A stretch of 64,000 nucleotides of DNA, taken from contig NZ_RFFM01000002.1 in the NCBI RefSeq assembly GCF_003696365.1, forward strand, positions 124,001 through 188,000. The letters are read 5' to 3'. Positions 46,603-57,339 of the stretch are shown in pieces. How positions within the stretch are numbered: position 1 is the first letter of the stretch; every line of letters starts with the position of its first letter. Source of the stretch: Stutzerimonas zhaodongensis. Its GTDB lineage: Bacteria; Pseudomonadota; Gammaproteobacteria; Pseudomonadales; Pseudomonadaceae. The position numbers and the translations under genes were made by a program. The notes beneath the pieces were generated by a model. That model had not been told where the DNA came from. It ran no database searches and was given only the letters and a program-made list of their open reading frames with translations.

Positions 46603-47529
46603 TCAGCCCACCGCCCAGATGAACACGCTGACGCTTAGAAACGAGAGCACCGTCGCCACCACCAACCCGGCGGCGCAACGCCCTTCCAGCCCGTATCGAG
46701 CACCAAGAATCGGATAGATGCTCATCATCGGCGCAGCGGCCATCAGCACGCCCGCCGATGCCAGAACGGGATTGGAGACCGGCAGCAAGGTGAAACACAG
46801 CAGCACCATAAGCGGATGCAGGATCAGTTTTCCGACCGCAACTTGACTGACATCCATCACCAGCCCGCCCGGCTTCATCCCGCTCAGGCTGGCGCCAATG
46901 ACGAACAGAGCCACCGGCGCCGCTGCAGTGGCCAGCATGTCGATGACACGCATAGCCACCGGCGGCGGATGTAGTTCGAGAATCGCCATGAGCAGTGCTG
47001 CGGTGATGGCAACCAGCACGGGATGCCGGATCAGACTGCGCGCGGTGCCACGGAGCGCTTTACCCACGCCGCCGCTCTGTCGGCCCAGCTCGGCAAGTGT
47101 CAGCGCCAGCGGAATCATCAGTACGTTCTCGATGATCATGCCCAGTGCCAGCGCCACGCCGGCAGGCGAACCCAGCGCCATGGCCACGATGGGGTAGGCG
47201 ATGAATCCGCTGTTGGAAACCGATACGCCCAAGCCGACCATCGCGCTGCCGCTGAGGCTGTCCTTGCGCACCAACCTGGCGAAGGCGTAGCCCAAACCGA
47301 ATACCAACAGCGAGCCTAGGCCATAAGCCAGCACGTAGTACCAGTCGAAGACTTCCGCAAGCGGGCGCTCCAGCAAAGCACGAATTACAAGCGCGGGGAG
47401 TGCGAAAGTAATGACGAAACGCCCCATACCAGCGGCCTGGTCGCGACTGATAAGCCCGGACCGGCACGCGAAGAAACCAATGGCGATCAGGATGAAAATC
47501 GGCGCGGTAATACCCAGAATCGCCAGCAT
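46603..47529 (-). CDS. AEC-family permease
   Basis: The ATG at 47529 directly follows the ZapE-like stop codon with no gap. The 308-residue protein has about ten hydrophobic segments and begins MLAILGITAPIFILIAIGFF, with the second half ALFVIGASLSGMKPGG and ending FLSVSVFIWAVG, the auxin-efflux-carrier-type arrangement. Relatives transport malonate or other carboxylates. Its position inside the pca operon suggests export or import of an aromatic-pathway acid (inference). Confidence 0.8.
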   Translation of the reverse strand: MLAILGITAPIFILIAIGFFACRSGLISRDQAAGMGRFVITFALPALVIRALLERPLAEVFDWYYVLAYGLGSLLVFGLGYAFARLVRKDSLSGSAMVGLGVSVSNSGFIAYPIVAMALGSPAGVALALGMIIENVLMIPLALTLAELGRQSGGVGKALRGTARSLIRHPVLVAITAALLMAILELHPPPVAMRVIDMLATAAAPVALFVIGASLSGMKPGGLVMDVSQVAVGKLILHPLMVLLCFTLLPVSNPVLASAGVLMAAAPMMSIYPILGARYGLEGRCAAGLVVATVLSFLSVSVFIWAVG

Positions 47530-48639
47530 CTAGCGCTGTTCCCCGTGGGTATATTCAGTGCTGATCCGCATGAGTTGCTGCAATCGGCTGTGTGTACGGC
47601 AGAAGTCGACGTGAGCGCCTGCAGTGAGCAGCTCCTCGGGGCTCGCCTCTGCCACCAGAATCAGCTCGACTCCGCTGTCGTAGAAAATGTCGATCAGGTT
47701 GAGAAAGCGCTGTTGGACATCGATTCCCTCCCCGTCCAGCGTCGGCACGCCCGTGATAACCAGCCGCTCGAATGTGCGGTTGAGCCAGAGAAAGTCCGCG
47801 CTGGATCGTGCCGAGCGGCACAGCTCGTCGAAATCAAGCCAAGCCGCATCGCGGTGTCGCGCGCGAACCCATAAGGTGCGTTGGTTTACCTCGATGCTCA
47901 TGTCGCGCTCGGTTGATCCATCCAGCTCCATACGCTGTGCAACCCATCCAGCCTGGGCATCCGCCACGACCTGAACGTACTCTCCCCAAACGTAGCCGCC
48001 CGCGACGCGTTGCCGGTAATCCTCACCTCCGTCCAGGTTGAAGATCTCGAAGCTGCGTTCGATCAGCTCGATGGCCGGTTTAAAACGGTCTCGGTACAGG
48101 GGATTCGGGCACAGGGCGCGCGGCTCGTAGTTCGAAGTTGCTATCAGCCCGACGCCCTGGTCAACCAGATGATTTACCAGTCGACCGAGCAACATTGCGT
48201 CACCCAGGTCATGCACGTGGAATTCGTCGAAGCAAAGCAGGCGTGTATCTGCCGCGATACGGCTCGCGACCAGTGCCAAGGGATCGGGCTGGCCGCTGAT
48301 GTGCGAGAGCTCCTCCAGCACCTCTTGAACAAATGCATGAAAATGGACGCGCCGCTTAGCCTCAAGCGGCGCCGCCGCGAAAAAGGCGTCCATCACGAAG
48401 CTTTTGCCACGGCCAACACTGCCCCACAGATAAACCCCGACCTTGGGCGCCCGCAGCCAACCCCACCGACCACGCAGCCAGCCCTCCAGCCAGTCGCCGA
48501 GCAGCTTGATGGCAGCCAGTTGGACCGGATCGGCGCAGTGCCCGCGGGTTGCCAACTCGGTCCTGAATGACCGCTCCAGTTGACGCGAAACGGACGCGCC
48601 TTGCCTTGGACGGCCCGCCTGTAGAACGTCAGAAATCAA
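47530..48639 (-). CDS. ZapE/AFG1-like AAA+ ATPase inside the pca operon
   Basis: The most likely start is a TTG at 48639, within the last codons of pcaG (stop 48629-48631) and about 10 bases after GGGGGAG. The resulting 369 residues are close to the length of E. coli ZapE. Features are Walker A GSVGRGKS, Walker B LLCFDEFHVHDLGDAML, and ATSNYEPRALCPNPLYRDRF. ZapE assists division under stress; the homologue here lies between pcaG and an AEC permease, probably a second copy with a different job. Function within aromatic catabolism is unknown. Confidence 0.75.
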   Translation of the reverse strand: MISDVLQAGRPRQGASVSRQLERSFRTELATRGHCADPVQLAAIKLLGDWLEGWLRGRWGWLRAPKVGVYLWGSVGRGKSFVMDAFFAAAPLEAKRRVHFHAFVQEVLEELSHISGQPDPLALVASRIAADTRLLCFDEFHVHDLGDAMLLGRLVNHLVDQGVGLIATSNYEPRALCPNPLYRDRFKPAIELIERSFEIFNLDGGEDYRQRVAGGYVWGEYVQVVADAQAGWVAQRMELDGSTERDMSIEVNQRTLWVRARHRDAAWLDFDELCRSARSSADFLWLNRTFERLVITGVPTLDGEGIDVQQRFLNLIDIFYDSGVELILVAEASPEELLTAGAHVDFCRTHSRLQQLMRISTEYTHGEQR

Positions 48640-49234
48640 AGAATACGGTCTCCCCCTCCCCCTGCAGACGGATGTCGAAGCGATATGCCACCTGACCGTC
48701 CACTTCGCAGCGCCGAGCAATCAGCGTTTCGCGACGCTGTACCCATTCGATTGAATTGAGCACGGGATCTATGCCGTTGGCGTCTGCCTCGTCTTCGAAG
48801 TAGATGCGGGTATGCAGGTGAATGTTGATACCGCGAGCGAACAACGAGACGTTGACGTGTGGCGCCATGAGCTCGCCTGACCGATTCTTCACCGCGCCCG
48901 GCTTGATGGTTTTAACTGTCCAGTCACCTTCATCGAACGTTGTAGCGGTACGGCCAAAGCTGTTGAAGCTCCGCTCCGGATCGAAACGGCTGTGGTAAAC
49001 GCCGGCATGGTCGGCCTGCCAGAACTCCAGGAATGAGTCTCTCACCAGATGTCCCATTCCGTCGAAGACCTGCCCTATCAGCAGGATGTGTTCGCCCTGA
49101 GCCTCAGGCTTGGCCATCTCGTTCCAGATTTCCAGCTCCCGCGGGGTATTGCCCGCTGCCGCAAGTGCCAAGCCGATGTGGACATAGGGTCCGGCAGTCT
49201 GAGAAGGCGTTTCCGGTAGAAGTGTTACAGGCAT
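48629..49234 (-). CDS. pcaG: Protocatechuate 3,4-dioxygenase alpha subunit PcaG
   Basis: The ATG at 49234 follows GAAGGAG. The 201-residue protein has PETPSQTAGPYVHIGLALAA and GQVFDGMGHLVRDSFLEFWQ, the alpha-subunit pattern. It lacks the metal ligands, which are in PcaH. Together they cleave protocatechuate between the hydroxyls (intradiol) to 3-carboxy-cis,cis-muconate. The gene is 13 bases from pcaH. Confidence 0.95.
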   Translation of the reverse strand: MPVTLLPETPSQTAGPYVHIGLALAAAGNTPRELEIWNEMAKPEAQGEHILLIGQVFDGMGHLVRDSFLEFWQADHAGVYHSRFDPERSFNSFGRTATTFDEGDWTVKTIKPGAVKNRSGELMAPHVNVSLFARGINIHLHTRIYFEDEADANGIDPVLNSIEWVQRRETLIARRCEVDGQVAYRFDIRLQGEGETVFFDF

Positions 49235-49247
49235 CGTCGTCTCCTTC

Positions 49248-49964
49248 TCAGCGGTTCGGGAAATGGGTCTTGCGCTGGCCGCGCAGCACGATATCGAAGC
49301 GATAAGCCAGGCAATCCATAGGATTGGCCATCCCCATGTCCAGCTTGGCAATGAGACTTTGCACCGCATCCTCACTGACCGTTTTGGCAATCGGGCAAAG
49401 GGGGATCAACGGGTCTCCCTCGAAGTAGAGCTGCGTAATCAGGCGTGTGGCGATCGACGGGCCGCTGATAGATACGTGGATGTGGGCCGGGCGCCACTCG
49501 TTAGGACCGTTACGCCATGGATAGGGTCCAGGTTTGATAGTGCGGAAGATGTAGTTGCCCTCGCTATCGGTCAGGGCGCGGCCGACGCCACCGAAGTTAG
49601 GGTCCAGCGGTGCGATATAGCGATCATTCTTGTGACGATAGCGACCACCGGCGTTTGCTTGCCAGATTTCGACCAGAGTGCGTGGTATTGGCTTGCCGTA
49701 CTGGTCCATGACGCGACCGGACACGACGATACGTTCACCGATGGGCAGCCCGCCATTGTTGAAGTTAAGCAACAGGTCGTTGTCGTGTGGGCCGAACTTG
49801 AGGTGCGAAAAATCCGGGCCGGTATTCTCCGAGATCGAGGGTACAAGCGTTATAAGCGCCTGCTGCGGGGAGCGGGCAACCGATGTCTTGTAGTCAGGCG
49901 TCAACGCTCTGGGATGCCGGGTACGGTCACGTGTAACGAACAGGCTGCTGTCCAGTTCGGACAT
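49248..49964 (-). CDS. pcaH: Protocatechuate 3,4-dioxygenase beta subunit PcaH
   Basis: The ATG at 49964 follows AAGGAG and gives 238 residues. The iron ligands of the intradiol family are visible in order: tyrosine in [14 protein letters not shown], tyrosine in [12 protein letters not shown], then two histidines in [11 protein letters not shown]. It is the iron-binding subunit of the ring-cleavage enzyme. It is the first gene of the pca operon, with a PcaQ-type operator upstream. Confidence 0.95.
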   Translation of the reverse strand: MSELDSSLFVTRDRTRHPRALTPDYKTSVARSPQQALITLVPSISENTGPDFSHLKFGPHDNDLLLNFNNGGLPIGERIVVSGRVMDQYGKPIPRTLVEIWQANAGGRYRHKNDRYIAPLDPNFGGVGRALTDSEGNYIFRTIKPGPYPWRNGPNEWRPAHIHVSISGPSIATRLITQLYFEGDPLIPLCPIAKTVSEDAVQSLIAKLDMGMANPMDCLAYRFDIVLRGQRKTHFPNR

Positions 49965-50060
49965 GGCGGGCTCCTTCTTGATCGAGCTAACGTGGTGTCA
50001 GATCAGGCAGGCTGAGTATGCGACAAGCCGCCGCAGCCAAAAATTGAAGAAATGGCAAGC

Positions 50061-50084
50061 ATCCATAACCATTAGGTTATGGAT
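50061..50084. promoter_or_regulatory. PcaQ-type operator, perfect 24-bp palindrome
   Basis: ATCCATAACC, ATTA, GGTTATGGAT are a perfect palindrome with 10-bp arms. The core ATAACC-N4-GGTT matches the PcaQ site described in Sinorhizobium meliloti. It lies immediately after the pcaQ stop and 97 bases before the pcaH start, so it can activate pcaH-pcaG and the rest of the operon. A single half-site CCATAACC occurs at 51061-51068 in the pcaQ/pobA intergenic region. Confidence 0.85.
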
Positions 50085-50086
50085 AA

Positions 50087-50995
50087 TTAGCGATACTGAT
50101 TTGCCGCTTCACGCAATGCCTCGCAGCACCACTGCATCGCCAAGCTCGATTGTAAGGTCGGATTCGTGCAAATCCCGACAGAACCACCCGGTTCTTTGAT
50201 TCCAAGATCCACTTCGTACAGCTCACCACTTGCCAGGTCCTCGCGCACTGCATCGAGCGGCGCTACCCAGACGGCATCGCTGACCCGGACGTAATGGCGG
50301 CTTAGCGAGACTGACAACGTTTCCAGCCGCCGAGGCGGCTGACTGATCCCAAGCTGAATGAACAGACTGTCGGCATGACGCCGAATGGTTGTACCGCTTT
50401 GTGGCAGCACAAGCGGAAACTCAGCAAGACGGCTCGGATCCCCATCGAGCATCGCATGTCCTGGGCGTACGACGAGCGTCATGGATTCGCTATACAAATG
50501 CTCAAAGCTGAGCCCTTCGATCTGCGGCGCATCGGTCATCCGTCCGACCACGAGATCAAGCTCACCACCGCGCAACTGGCCCAGCAGATAGGCACTGGGC
50601 CCAGTCACCACGCTGACCACCAGCGCTGCGTGCTGGGCGTGAAGCCGTCGTACCACATCTGGCAGAAGCGAGCTTTCCACTGTCGATAGCGCACCCAACC
50701 TCACTATCCCCACCTCGTGCTCGCCAGCGCGCAGGCTGCGAACACCTTCGCGCAACGCTTGCACGCTTGGCCCGGCGTAGCGCAGGAACGCCTGCCCCGC
50801 AGCAGTAAGCGTCACGCCTTGCTTGCCTCGCTCGAACAGGCTGGCGTGCAGGACAGTTTCAAGCTCCTTCAGCGTTTTGGAGATGGCCGGCTGGCTGACA
50901 GACATCGCCTCTGCCGCCCTTGCCAGACTGCCTTTACGAGCCACTTCAATGAAGCACAGCAGGTGACGATACTTGATTCGGCTGTCGAGGTTCAT
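50087..50995 (-). CDS. pcaQ: LysR-family activator PcaQ
   Basis: The ATG at 50995 starts a 302-residue LysR protein with the HTH FIEVARKGSLARAAEAMSVSQPAISKTL and a ligand domain with VRLGALSTVESSLLPDVVRR. PcaQ activates protocatechuate genes in response to a pathway intermediate (carboxymuconate/beta-ketoadipate type). Here it is upstream of pcaH on the same strand, with its operator between them, and divergent from pobA. Confidence 0.85.
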   Translation of the reverse strand: MNLDSRIKYRHLLCFIEVARKGSLARAAEAMSVSQPAISKTLKELETVLHASLFERGKQGVTLTAAGQAFLRYAGPSVQALREGVRSLRAGEHEVGIVRLGALSTVESSLLPDVVRRLHAQHAALVVSVVTGPSAYLLGQLRGGELDLVVGRMTDAPQIEGLSFEHLYSESMTLVVRPGHAMLDGDPSRLAEFPLVLPQSGTTIRRHADSLFIQLGISQPPRRLETLSVSLSRHYVRVSDAVWVAPLDAVREDLASGELYEVDLGIKEPGGSVGICTNPTLQSSLAMQWCCEALREAANQYR

Positions 50996-51108
50996 GGTTC
51001 GAGCCTTGCTCGGATGGGGGTGATCAATAGGTACACCGTTCAATCTTGCAATCCCACATACCATAACCAAACAGAATGCTTTCCGCTTGCCGTCAGACCG
51101 TTCGATAA

Positions 51109-52428
<1,320 letters not shown>

Positions 52429-52509
52429 ACGCCCCGGCCACAGAGCCTCGCTGTGCAGTGTCTACAGGCGGTGTTAGCGTTGTGTCTTCTTTATAGAGGC
52501 TAGGCGATA

Positions 52510-53391
52510 GTGCCACGAGCCGGAAACGTGCCAGTGTTCAAACTGTACGGCGATGGGCTGGAATGGACCATGCCCGACTTGCTGCACTGCGAGTCCATTC
52601 CGGAGCGCAGTCGCCTGCATGATTGGGAAATAAAGCCTCACCGTCACGGCGATCTTGTGCAGCTGCTTTACGTTCGCAGCGGCTGGACAGTCATCGAAAT
52701 CGAGGGAGTGCAGACGCGACTGGAAGAGCCCGCCATTCAGATCGTACCGCCGATGTGCATCCACGGCTTCCACTTCTCCGAGCGGGTGGATGGCTATGTC
52801 GTCACCGTAGCGACACCCTTGATCAGTCAGCTCGAAGCGCAGCTCGGTGCACCGCAGCCGCTCCTGAGATCCGCCGGGCTCTACCCCACCGGTGATGATC
52901 TGCCATACGTCGATGCGCTTTTCGAAGCCATCGATCGCGAATACCGTCAGCCTGCTCCAGGCCGCGAACTACAGCTGCACTCACTAACTGGCCTCATCAG
53001 TGTCTGGCTGCGGCGTCAGTCTCATGAAATTCAACAGCAAGAACGATCATCGCCAGGCCGGGACCATCTACTGGCATTTTCGGCACTCGTTGAGGCCCAG
53101 TTTCGCGAACAACCTTCAATCGAGCGATTCGCTCAACGCCTGGGCGTCACGCCCGCACATCTCAACAACCTGACACGCCGGTACACCGGCTTAACGGCGC
53201 AGCAAGTAGTCCATCAGCGCGTTCTGCTCGAAGCCAAGCGACAACTCATCTATAGCGCCTTGAGCGCCAAGCAGATCGCAAGCGAGCTCGGTTTTTCCGA
53301 GCCCGCCTACTTCTCTCGATTCTTCAAGCGCCTTTCAGGGCAGTCACCCCGCAGTTTTCGAGATCAATATCGAACGCCAGGCCGGCTTTGA
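52510..53391 (+). CDS. pobR: AraC-family activator PobR
   Basis: The start is probably the GTG at 52510, with GAGGCTAGG before it; an ATG exists at 52570. The 293-residue protein has an N-terminal cupin-like sensor (HDWEIKPHRHGDLVQLLYVR) and a C-terminal AraC HTH pair (RFAQRLGVTPAHLNNLTRR and IASELGFSEPAYFSRFFKR). In pseudomonads AraC-type PobR activates pobA with 4-hydroxybenzoate. It lies on the same strand 81 bases after pobA, not divergent as in some relatives. Confidence 0.85.
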   Translation: MPRAGNVPVFKLYGDGLEWTMPDLLHCESIPERSRLHDWEIKPHRHGDLVQLLYVRSGWTVIEIEGVQTRLEEPAIQIVPPMCIHGFHFSERVDGYVVTVATPLISQLEAQLGAPQPLLRSAGLYPTGDDLPYVDALFEAIDREYRQPAPGRELQLHSLTGLISVWLRRQSHEIQQQERSSPGRDHLLAFSALVEAQFREQPSIERFAQRLGVTPAHLNNLTRRYTGLTAQQVVHQRVLLEAKRQLIYSALSAKQIASELGFSEPAYFSRFFKRLSGQSPRSFRDQYRTPGRL

Positions 53392-53423
53392 GGCAGATTT
53401 TTCGTGGCGTGCGCCTGTGTCGA

Positions 53424-54242
53424 TCAGACCAGCTCGACGAAAACATTGGCGGCCTCAATGGCGCCCGGTAGCGATTTGCTGAGGGCGGCACGGTCCATGT
53501 TTTCGGTTAAAGGACCTTTGACGGACTCCAACGCCAGATCGATATCGCCTCCGTGGTCCTGTAGCGCCTGAGCAAGCGCGACACTTTGTGCTACCACGTA
53601 GGGCAAGGTAGACCCCTTGGGCGCCTGAAGCGGGCGTGCCTGGTAAGCAATTGCCTCTTGCAGGACCTTCGGCAGTTGCCAGCGGCGCGCCAGTTCTGCG
53701 CCCACTTCCGGGTAACCGAAGCCCAATTGCAAGGTCTCGTTCGCCGCACGTCCTGGGCTGGAGGTCGTTCGGTCATCCATGCTGCCGACCAGATGAGGCG
53801 CGCCGGTCTGGATCAGCAACTCGCCTATGCCATGAAGCATCCCGCAGGTGAACGCCGTTTCTACATCGGCTCCAACCTGTTTTGCCAGCAACCGACTGAT
53901 GTTCGCTACCAGAAAGCTGTGATACCAGAAGGCTTTTAGATTGAACCCAGTCTGCAGCTTGAATGCCGAGGTGAATGCCGAGGCCAGAACCAAAGTGCGT
54001 AGAGTATTGAACCCCAGGCGCAGTGCAGCATCCTCCACGCTGGTCGATTCACGCGCGCCGCGAAAGCGCGATGAATTCGCCAGGCGCAACACCCGTGCTG
54101 AAATGACAGGATCACAGGCAATGTTGCGCGCCACCGCCTCGATCGAGGTATTCGGGTTGTCGAATTGTTGAATCAGATCCTGCGCGACTTTAGGAACGTT
54201 CGGGAGCTGGTGCAGACTGGCGAAAAGATCATCAACTTGCAT
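53424..54242 (-). CDS. HDOD-domain protein
   Basis: This 272-residue protein has the HDOD layout: LPNVPKVAQDLIQQFDNPNT, NIACDPVISARVLRLANSSR, then FWYHSFLVANISRLLAKQVG and TAFTCGMLHGIGELLI. HDOD proteins lack the full HD metal pair and act in signalling or motility. The gene is convergent with pobR and close to a GGDEF gene, separated by copy B of the DnaA-box element. Confidence 0.85.
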   Translation of the reverse strand: MQVDDLFASLHQLPNVPKVAQDLIQQFDNPNTSIEAVARNIACDPVISARVLRLANSSRFRGARESTSVEDAALRLGFNTLRTLVLASAFTSAFKLQTGFNLKAFWYHSFLVANISRLLAKQVGADVETAFTCGMLHGIGELLIQTGAPHLVGSMDDRTTSSPGRAANETLQLGFGYPEVGAELARRWQLPKVLQEAIAYQARPLQAPKGSTLPYVVAQSVALAQALQDHGGDIDLALESVKGPLTENMDRAALSKSLPGAIEAANVFVELV

Positions 54243-54561
54243 AAATTTGAGTCCGATGTGAATGACGTATCTAACACATCGGTTTACAAATTATTTTCTG
54301 TACTGGTACCGGACAGCCGGTCATGCAGAACATCGGTGTGTATGAAATCAGCTGGTTTGGCGGTAACCCTAAGGTCGGCGGACGCTTTATTAGCGTGCAA
54401 AATGGGTTATGAAAGCTCGAACTCGGACTGACCAACTCTGCCCTGCGTCCTCAGCGACTGATTCATACGGGGCTAGCAAAGCTGCAACAATCATTCAGTA
54501 TTTTGGCAAGCGAACAAGCGCGTATTGCCCTGAAAGCCGCATCGTTCAAAGCCTTCGCGGC

Positions 54562-54796
54562 TTATCCACAAATTCTGTGGATAAGTCTGTGAACAGAACT
54601 TGGATGACTCGTCCAAACGCCCACCTGACGGGGGTTTGAATCAAATCGGCGGGTTTTTGCGCAGTTGGAGTTATTGCTTATAAATCAATAACTTACAAAT
54701 TTTGATTCGCTCAACTTGCGTGTGCGTCAGGACAAAGCATAAACGCTGATGCCGGTGTGCATAACAATTCGTTGTCAACGATTTTTTAAGATAATT
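54562..54796. repeat. DnaA-box element, copy B
   Basis: TTATCCACA (54562-54570), inverted TGTGGATAA (54576-54584), and TGTGCATAA (54756-54764) recur with an AT-rich core near 54670-54710, as in copy A. The copies share GGATGACT, CTGACG, ATCGGCG followed by GTTTTT, TAAATCAAT, and GTGCATAACAATT followed by GTCAACG and T-rich runs. The first and third boxes are 194 bases apart, against 195 in copy A. The other bases of the gene-free 54243-54872 show no gene. Confidence 0.7.
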
Positions 54797-54872
54797 AGCG
54801 GCTATAAAGCTTGATAAACCATGCTGAGCGTTCTATGCAGCGTACCGGCCAGAGCAGTGAATATGAGGGGTG

Positions 54873-55892
54873 TTACGCCATCTCAATTCGGTTACGCCCA
54901 CCTTGCTTGGCTCTGTACATCGCCAGATCGGCACGGCTGAACGCAACTTCTATCGTTTCCTCGTTGCGTTTGATGGCAGCACCGACGCTAGCGGTAATCG
55001 AAACTGACGCCTCGCCGCACGGCATCGGCTCGGCGAGGAGCGTCAACCGAACACGCTCTGCGAGTAACTGCAGCTCGTTGGTCTGGTTAATTAGCACCAA
55101 CATCGCAAACTCCTCACCGCCCAAGCGGACAAGCAGGTCATCTGCTCGTAGCACGGCCTTGAGCCGGCGTGCCGTCTGCACCAGAACCTGATCGCCGATA
55201 GCGTGTCCGTAACGATCATTCACCGTCTTGAAGTGATCGAGGTCGCAGCACAACACGCCAACCTGCTTGCCTTCGGCGACTTTGTTGAACAGCACGGGGG
55301 CGAAATACTCCAGCCCCTGACGATTCCAAACACGGGTCAGTGGATCGGTCATAGCGTTCATCCGCTCTACGTCCAGTGCCTCGTAAAGCGTGCGGATATG
55401 TGTGTTCTGCACTCGCTGAACCACATACCCCTCAGCAAGCGTGGCCAGATCTCGCAGTGTTCCCTGCTCCGTGTCACTCAGTTGCCGCGGCTGCGGATGA
55501 AGCAGACAGAGTGAGCCGATTGGAAACCCGTTAACGAAGAGCGGGTGCCCAGCGTAAAGACGTACTCGCGGAGCTGATAGCACCAAGGGATTGTCGCTAA
55601 AACGTGGGTCATGCAGCGCATCCGGCACTATCAGAGAGTCGGTTTGCAGAATAGTGTGGCTGCAAAAGGAGACGTCCCGAGGCGTTTCGCTGATGTCCAG
55701 GCCCTGCCGCGCCTTAAACCACTGTCGGTCCCGGTCGATAAGACTGATCAACACCGTTTCGACGCCAAACATGGTCTGCGCCACCCTGACCAGCGTGTCC
55801 AGGTGGGCGTCAGCGGCGGTATCAAGCAAATCCAGGCAGTCGAGCGTGTACTGTCTTAGCGCTTCCTCGGGGTGCATCGGAGCGACGAGCAT
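54873..55892 (-). CDS. Diguanylate cyclase with GAF sensor
   Basis: The 339-residue protein has a GAF domain (residues about 20-160; FCSHTILQTDSLIVPDALHD and LYAGHPLFVNGFPIGSLCLL) and a GGDEF domain with the active motif GGEEF in LVRLGGEEFAML. The RxxD product-inhibition site (RADD) is present five residues before it. It should make cyclic di-GMP in the cytoplasm, under control of a small-molecule or redox signal. No phosphodiesterase is fused to it. Confidence 0.92.
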   Translation of the reverse strand: MLVAPMHPEEALRQYTLDCLDLLDTAADAHLDTLVRVAQTMFGVETVLISLIDRDRQWFKARQGLDISETPRDVSFCSHTILQTDSLIVPDALHDPRFSDNPLVLSAPRVRLYAGHPLFVNGFPIGSLCLLHPQPRQLSDTEQGTLRDLATLAEGYVVQRVQNTHIRTLYEALDVERMNAMTDPLTRVWNRQGLEYFAPVLFNKVAEGKQVGVLCCDLDHFKTVNDRYGHAIGDQVLVQTARRLKAVLRADDLLVRLGGEEFAMLVLINQTNELQLLAERVRLTLLAEPMPCGEASVSITASVGAAIKRNEETIEVAFSRADLAMYRAKQGGRNRIEMA

Positions 55893-56038
55893 TGGGTTGG
55901 CCAGACAATGGATATGTAGCTGATGCTAGCAGCCAGCCTCTAATCCGGCCATTCAGCGCCCTCCTAGCCGTCTGCCCCGAACGCGACCCGCGTTACTTTA
56001 ACGGAGCACGGTTTCGCCTAGTAGTCTCAGGGATCGAT

Positions 56039-56073
56039 TTCTATCAGGAGTAACTGCGGCTCTCCTGATAGAA
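56039..56073. promoter_or_regulatory. Perfect 12-bp stem-loop before dusA
   Basis: TTCTATCAGGAG and CTCCTGATAGAA pair around an 11-base loop, 137 bases before dusA in a 317-base gap with no gene. No T-run follows the stem on either strand, so it may be an operator or RNA element rather than a terminator. The remainder of 55893-56209 shows nothing else I can support. Confidence 0.4.
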
Positions 56074-56209
56074 TTGCACGCCACTTTTCGATTCGAATTC
56101 TGACGGTGCTAACCCCTGGCGATCTGATCCGCGTCCAAGTCGTCCCGACAAATAGGCCTTTCCGTGCGTGGCCAATCTACTAACCCACCGAAGTACAGCT
56201 GGCTAAGAA

Positions 56210-57217
56210 ATGACAATTTCCCTCCCAAACCCAGGCCACACGGGACGACCTGTGAACAGGCGCTTTAGCGTCGCCCCTATGATGGACTGGACGGACAGGC
56301 ATTGCCGCTACTTCATGCGTCAGCTGTCCCGGCATGCCCTGCTCTACACCGAAATGGTAACCACCGGTGCGCTGCTCAACGGGGATGCCGAGCGATTCCT
56401 CCGTTATGACGAAACTGAGCATCCACTGGCATTGCAGCTTGGCGGCAGCGTGCCGGGAGATCTCGCCGCTTGTGCAAGGTTGGCCGAGGCAGCGGGCTAT
56501 GATGAGGTTAATCTTAACGTCGGCTGCCCAAGCGACCGCGTTCAGAACAACATGATCGGCGCTTGCCTCATGGGACACCCCGCACTTGTCGCCGACTGCG
56601 TGATGGCGATGCGTGATGCGGTCAGCATCGAGGTGTCGGTCAAGCATCGGATCGGTATCAATGGTCGCGATAGTTACGGAGAACTTTGTGACTTCGTGGG
56701 TCAAGTGCGCGACGCAGGCTGTCGCAGTTTTACCGTCCATGCCCGCATTGCGATTCTCGAAGGCTTGTCTCCGAAGGAGAATCGCGAGGTCCCGCCGCTT
56801 CGCTACGACGTTGCCCAGTCTCTCAAACGTGACTTTCCGGACCTCGAAATCATTCTGAACGGCGGTATCAAGACGCTGGACGAATGTCAGGCCCACCTTG
56901 GGCACTTCGACGGCGTCATGCTCGGGCGGGAGGCCTATCACAACCCATATCTGCTCGCTCAGGTGGATGCCAGGCTGTTCGGCAGCCCAGACCCGGTCAT
57001 CAGCCGCGCCGAGGCATTGAAACGGATGCGGCCTTACATTCAAAGACACATTGCTGCAGGCGGCTCGATGCATCACATCACCCGACATATGCTTGGCTTG
57101 GGGCAAGGCTTTCCAGGCGCCAGACGTTTTCGTCAGCTTCTTTCAGTGGACATCCACAAGACACAAGAACCATTGGCGCTTCTCGATCAGGCGGCTAGCC
57201 TGCTGGAAGGCCGTTAA
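56210..57217 (+). CDS. dusA: tRNA-dihydrouridine synthase A
   Basis: This 335-residue protein has FSVAPMMDWTDRHCRYFMRQ, the catalytic-cysteine run NLNVGCPSDRVQNNMIGACL, and VKHRIGINGRDSYGEL, all DusA marks. It reduces uridine in the D-loop (positions 20/20a) with FMN and NADPH. The length and start are normal. It is followed after 122 bases by the transaldolase gene. Confidence 0.93.
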   Translation: MTISLPNPGHTGRPVNRRFSVAPMMDWTDRHCRYFMRQLSRHALLYTEMVTTGALLNGDAERFLRYDETEHPLALQLGGSVPGDLAACARLAEAAGYDEVNLNVGCPSDRVQNNMIGACLMGHPALVADCVMAMRDAVSIEVSVKHRIGINGRDSYGELCDFVGQVRDAGCRSFTVHARIAILEGLSPKENREVPPLRYDVAQSLKRDFPDLEIILNGGIKTLDECQAHLGHFDGVMLGREAYHNPYLLAQVDARLFGSPDPVISRAEALKRMRPYIQRHIAAGGSMHHITRHMLGLGQGFPGARRFRQLLSVDIHKTQEPLALLDQAASLLEGR

Positions 57218-57339
57218 TTAGCATTCTTCAGGAACACCCGAGCCCCTTTTCGATCCAACGGCTGTCCGCCCGACCCACCCGCCCTACCGGCTCGGTAATC
57301 TCGAGTCAGGTCTTCCAACTCAGAGGATAGAGCGCTCTC

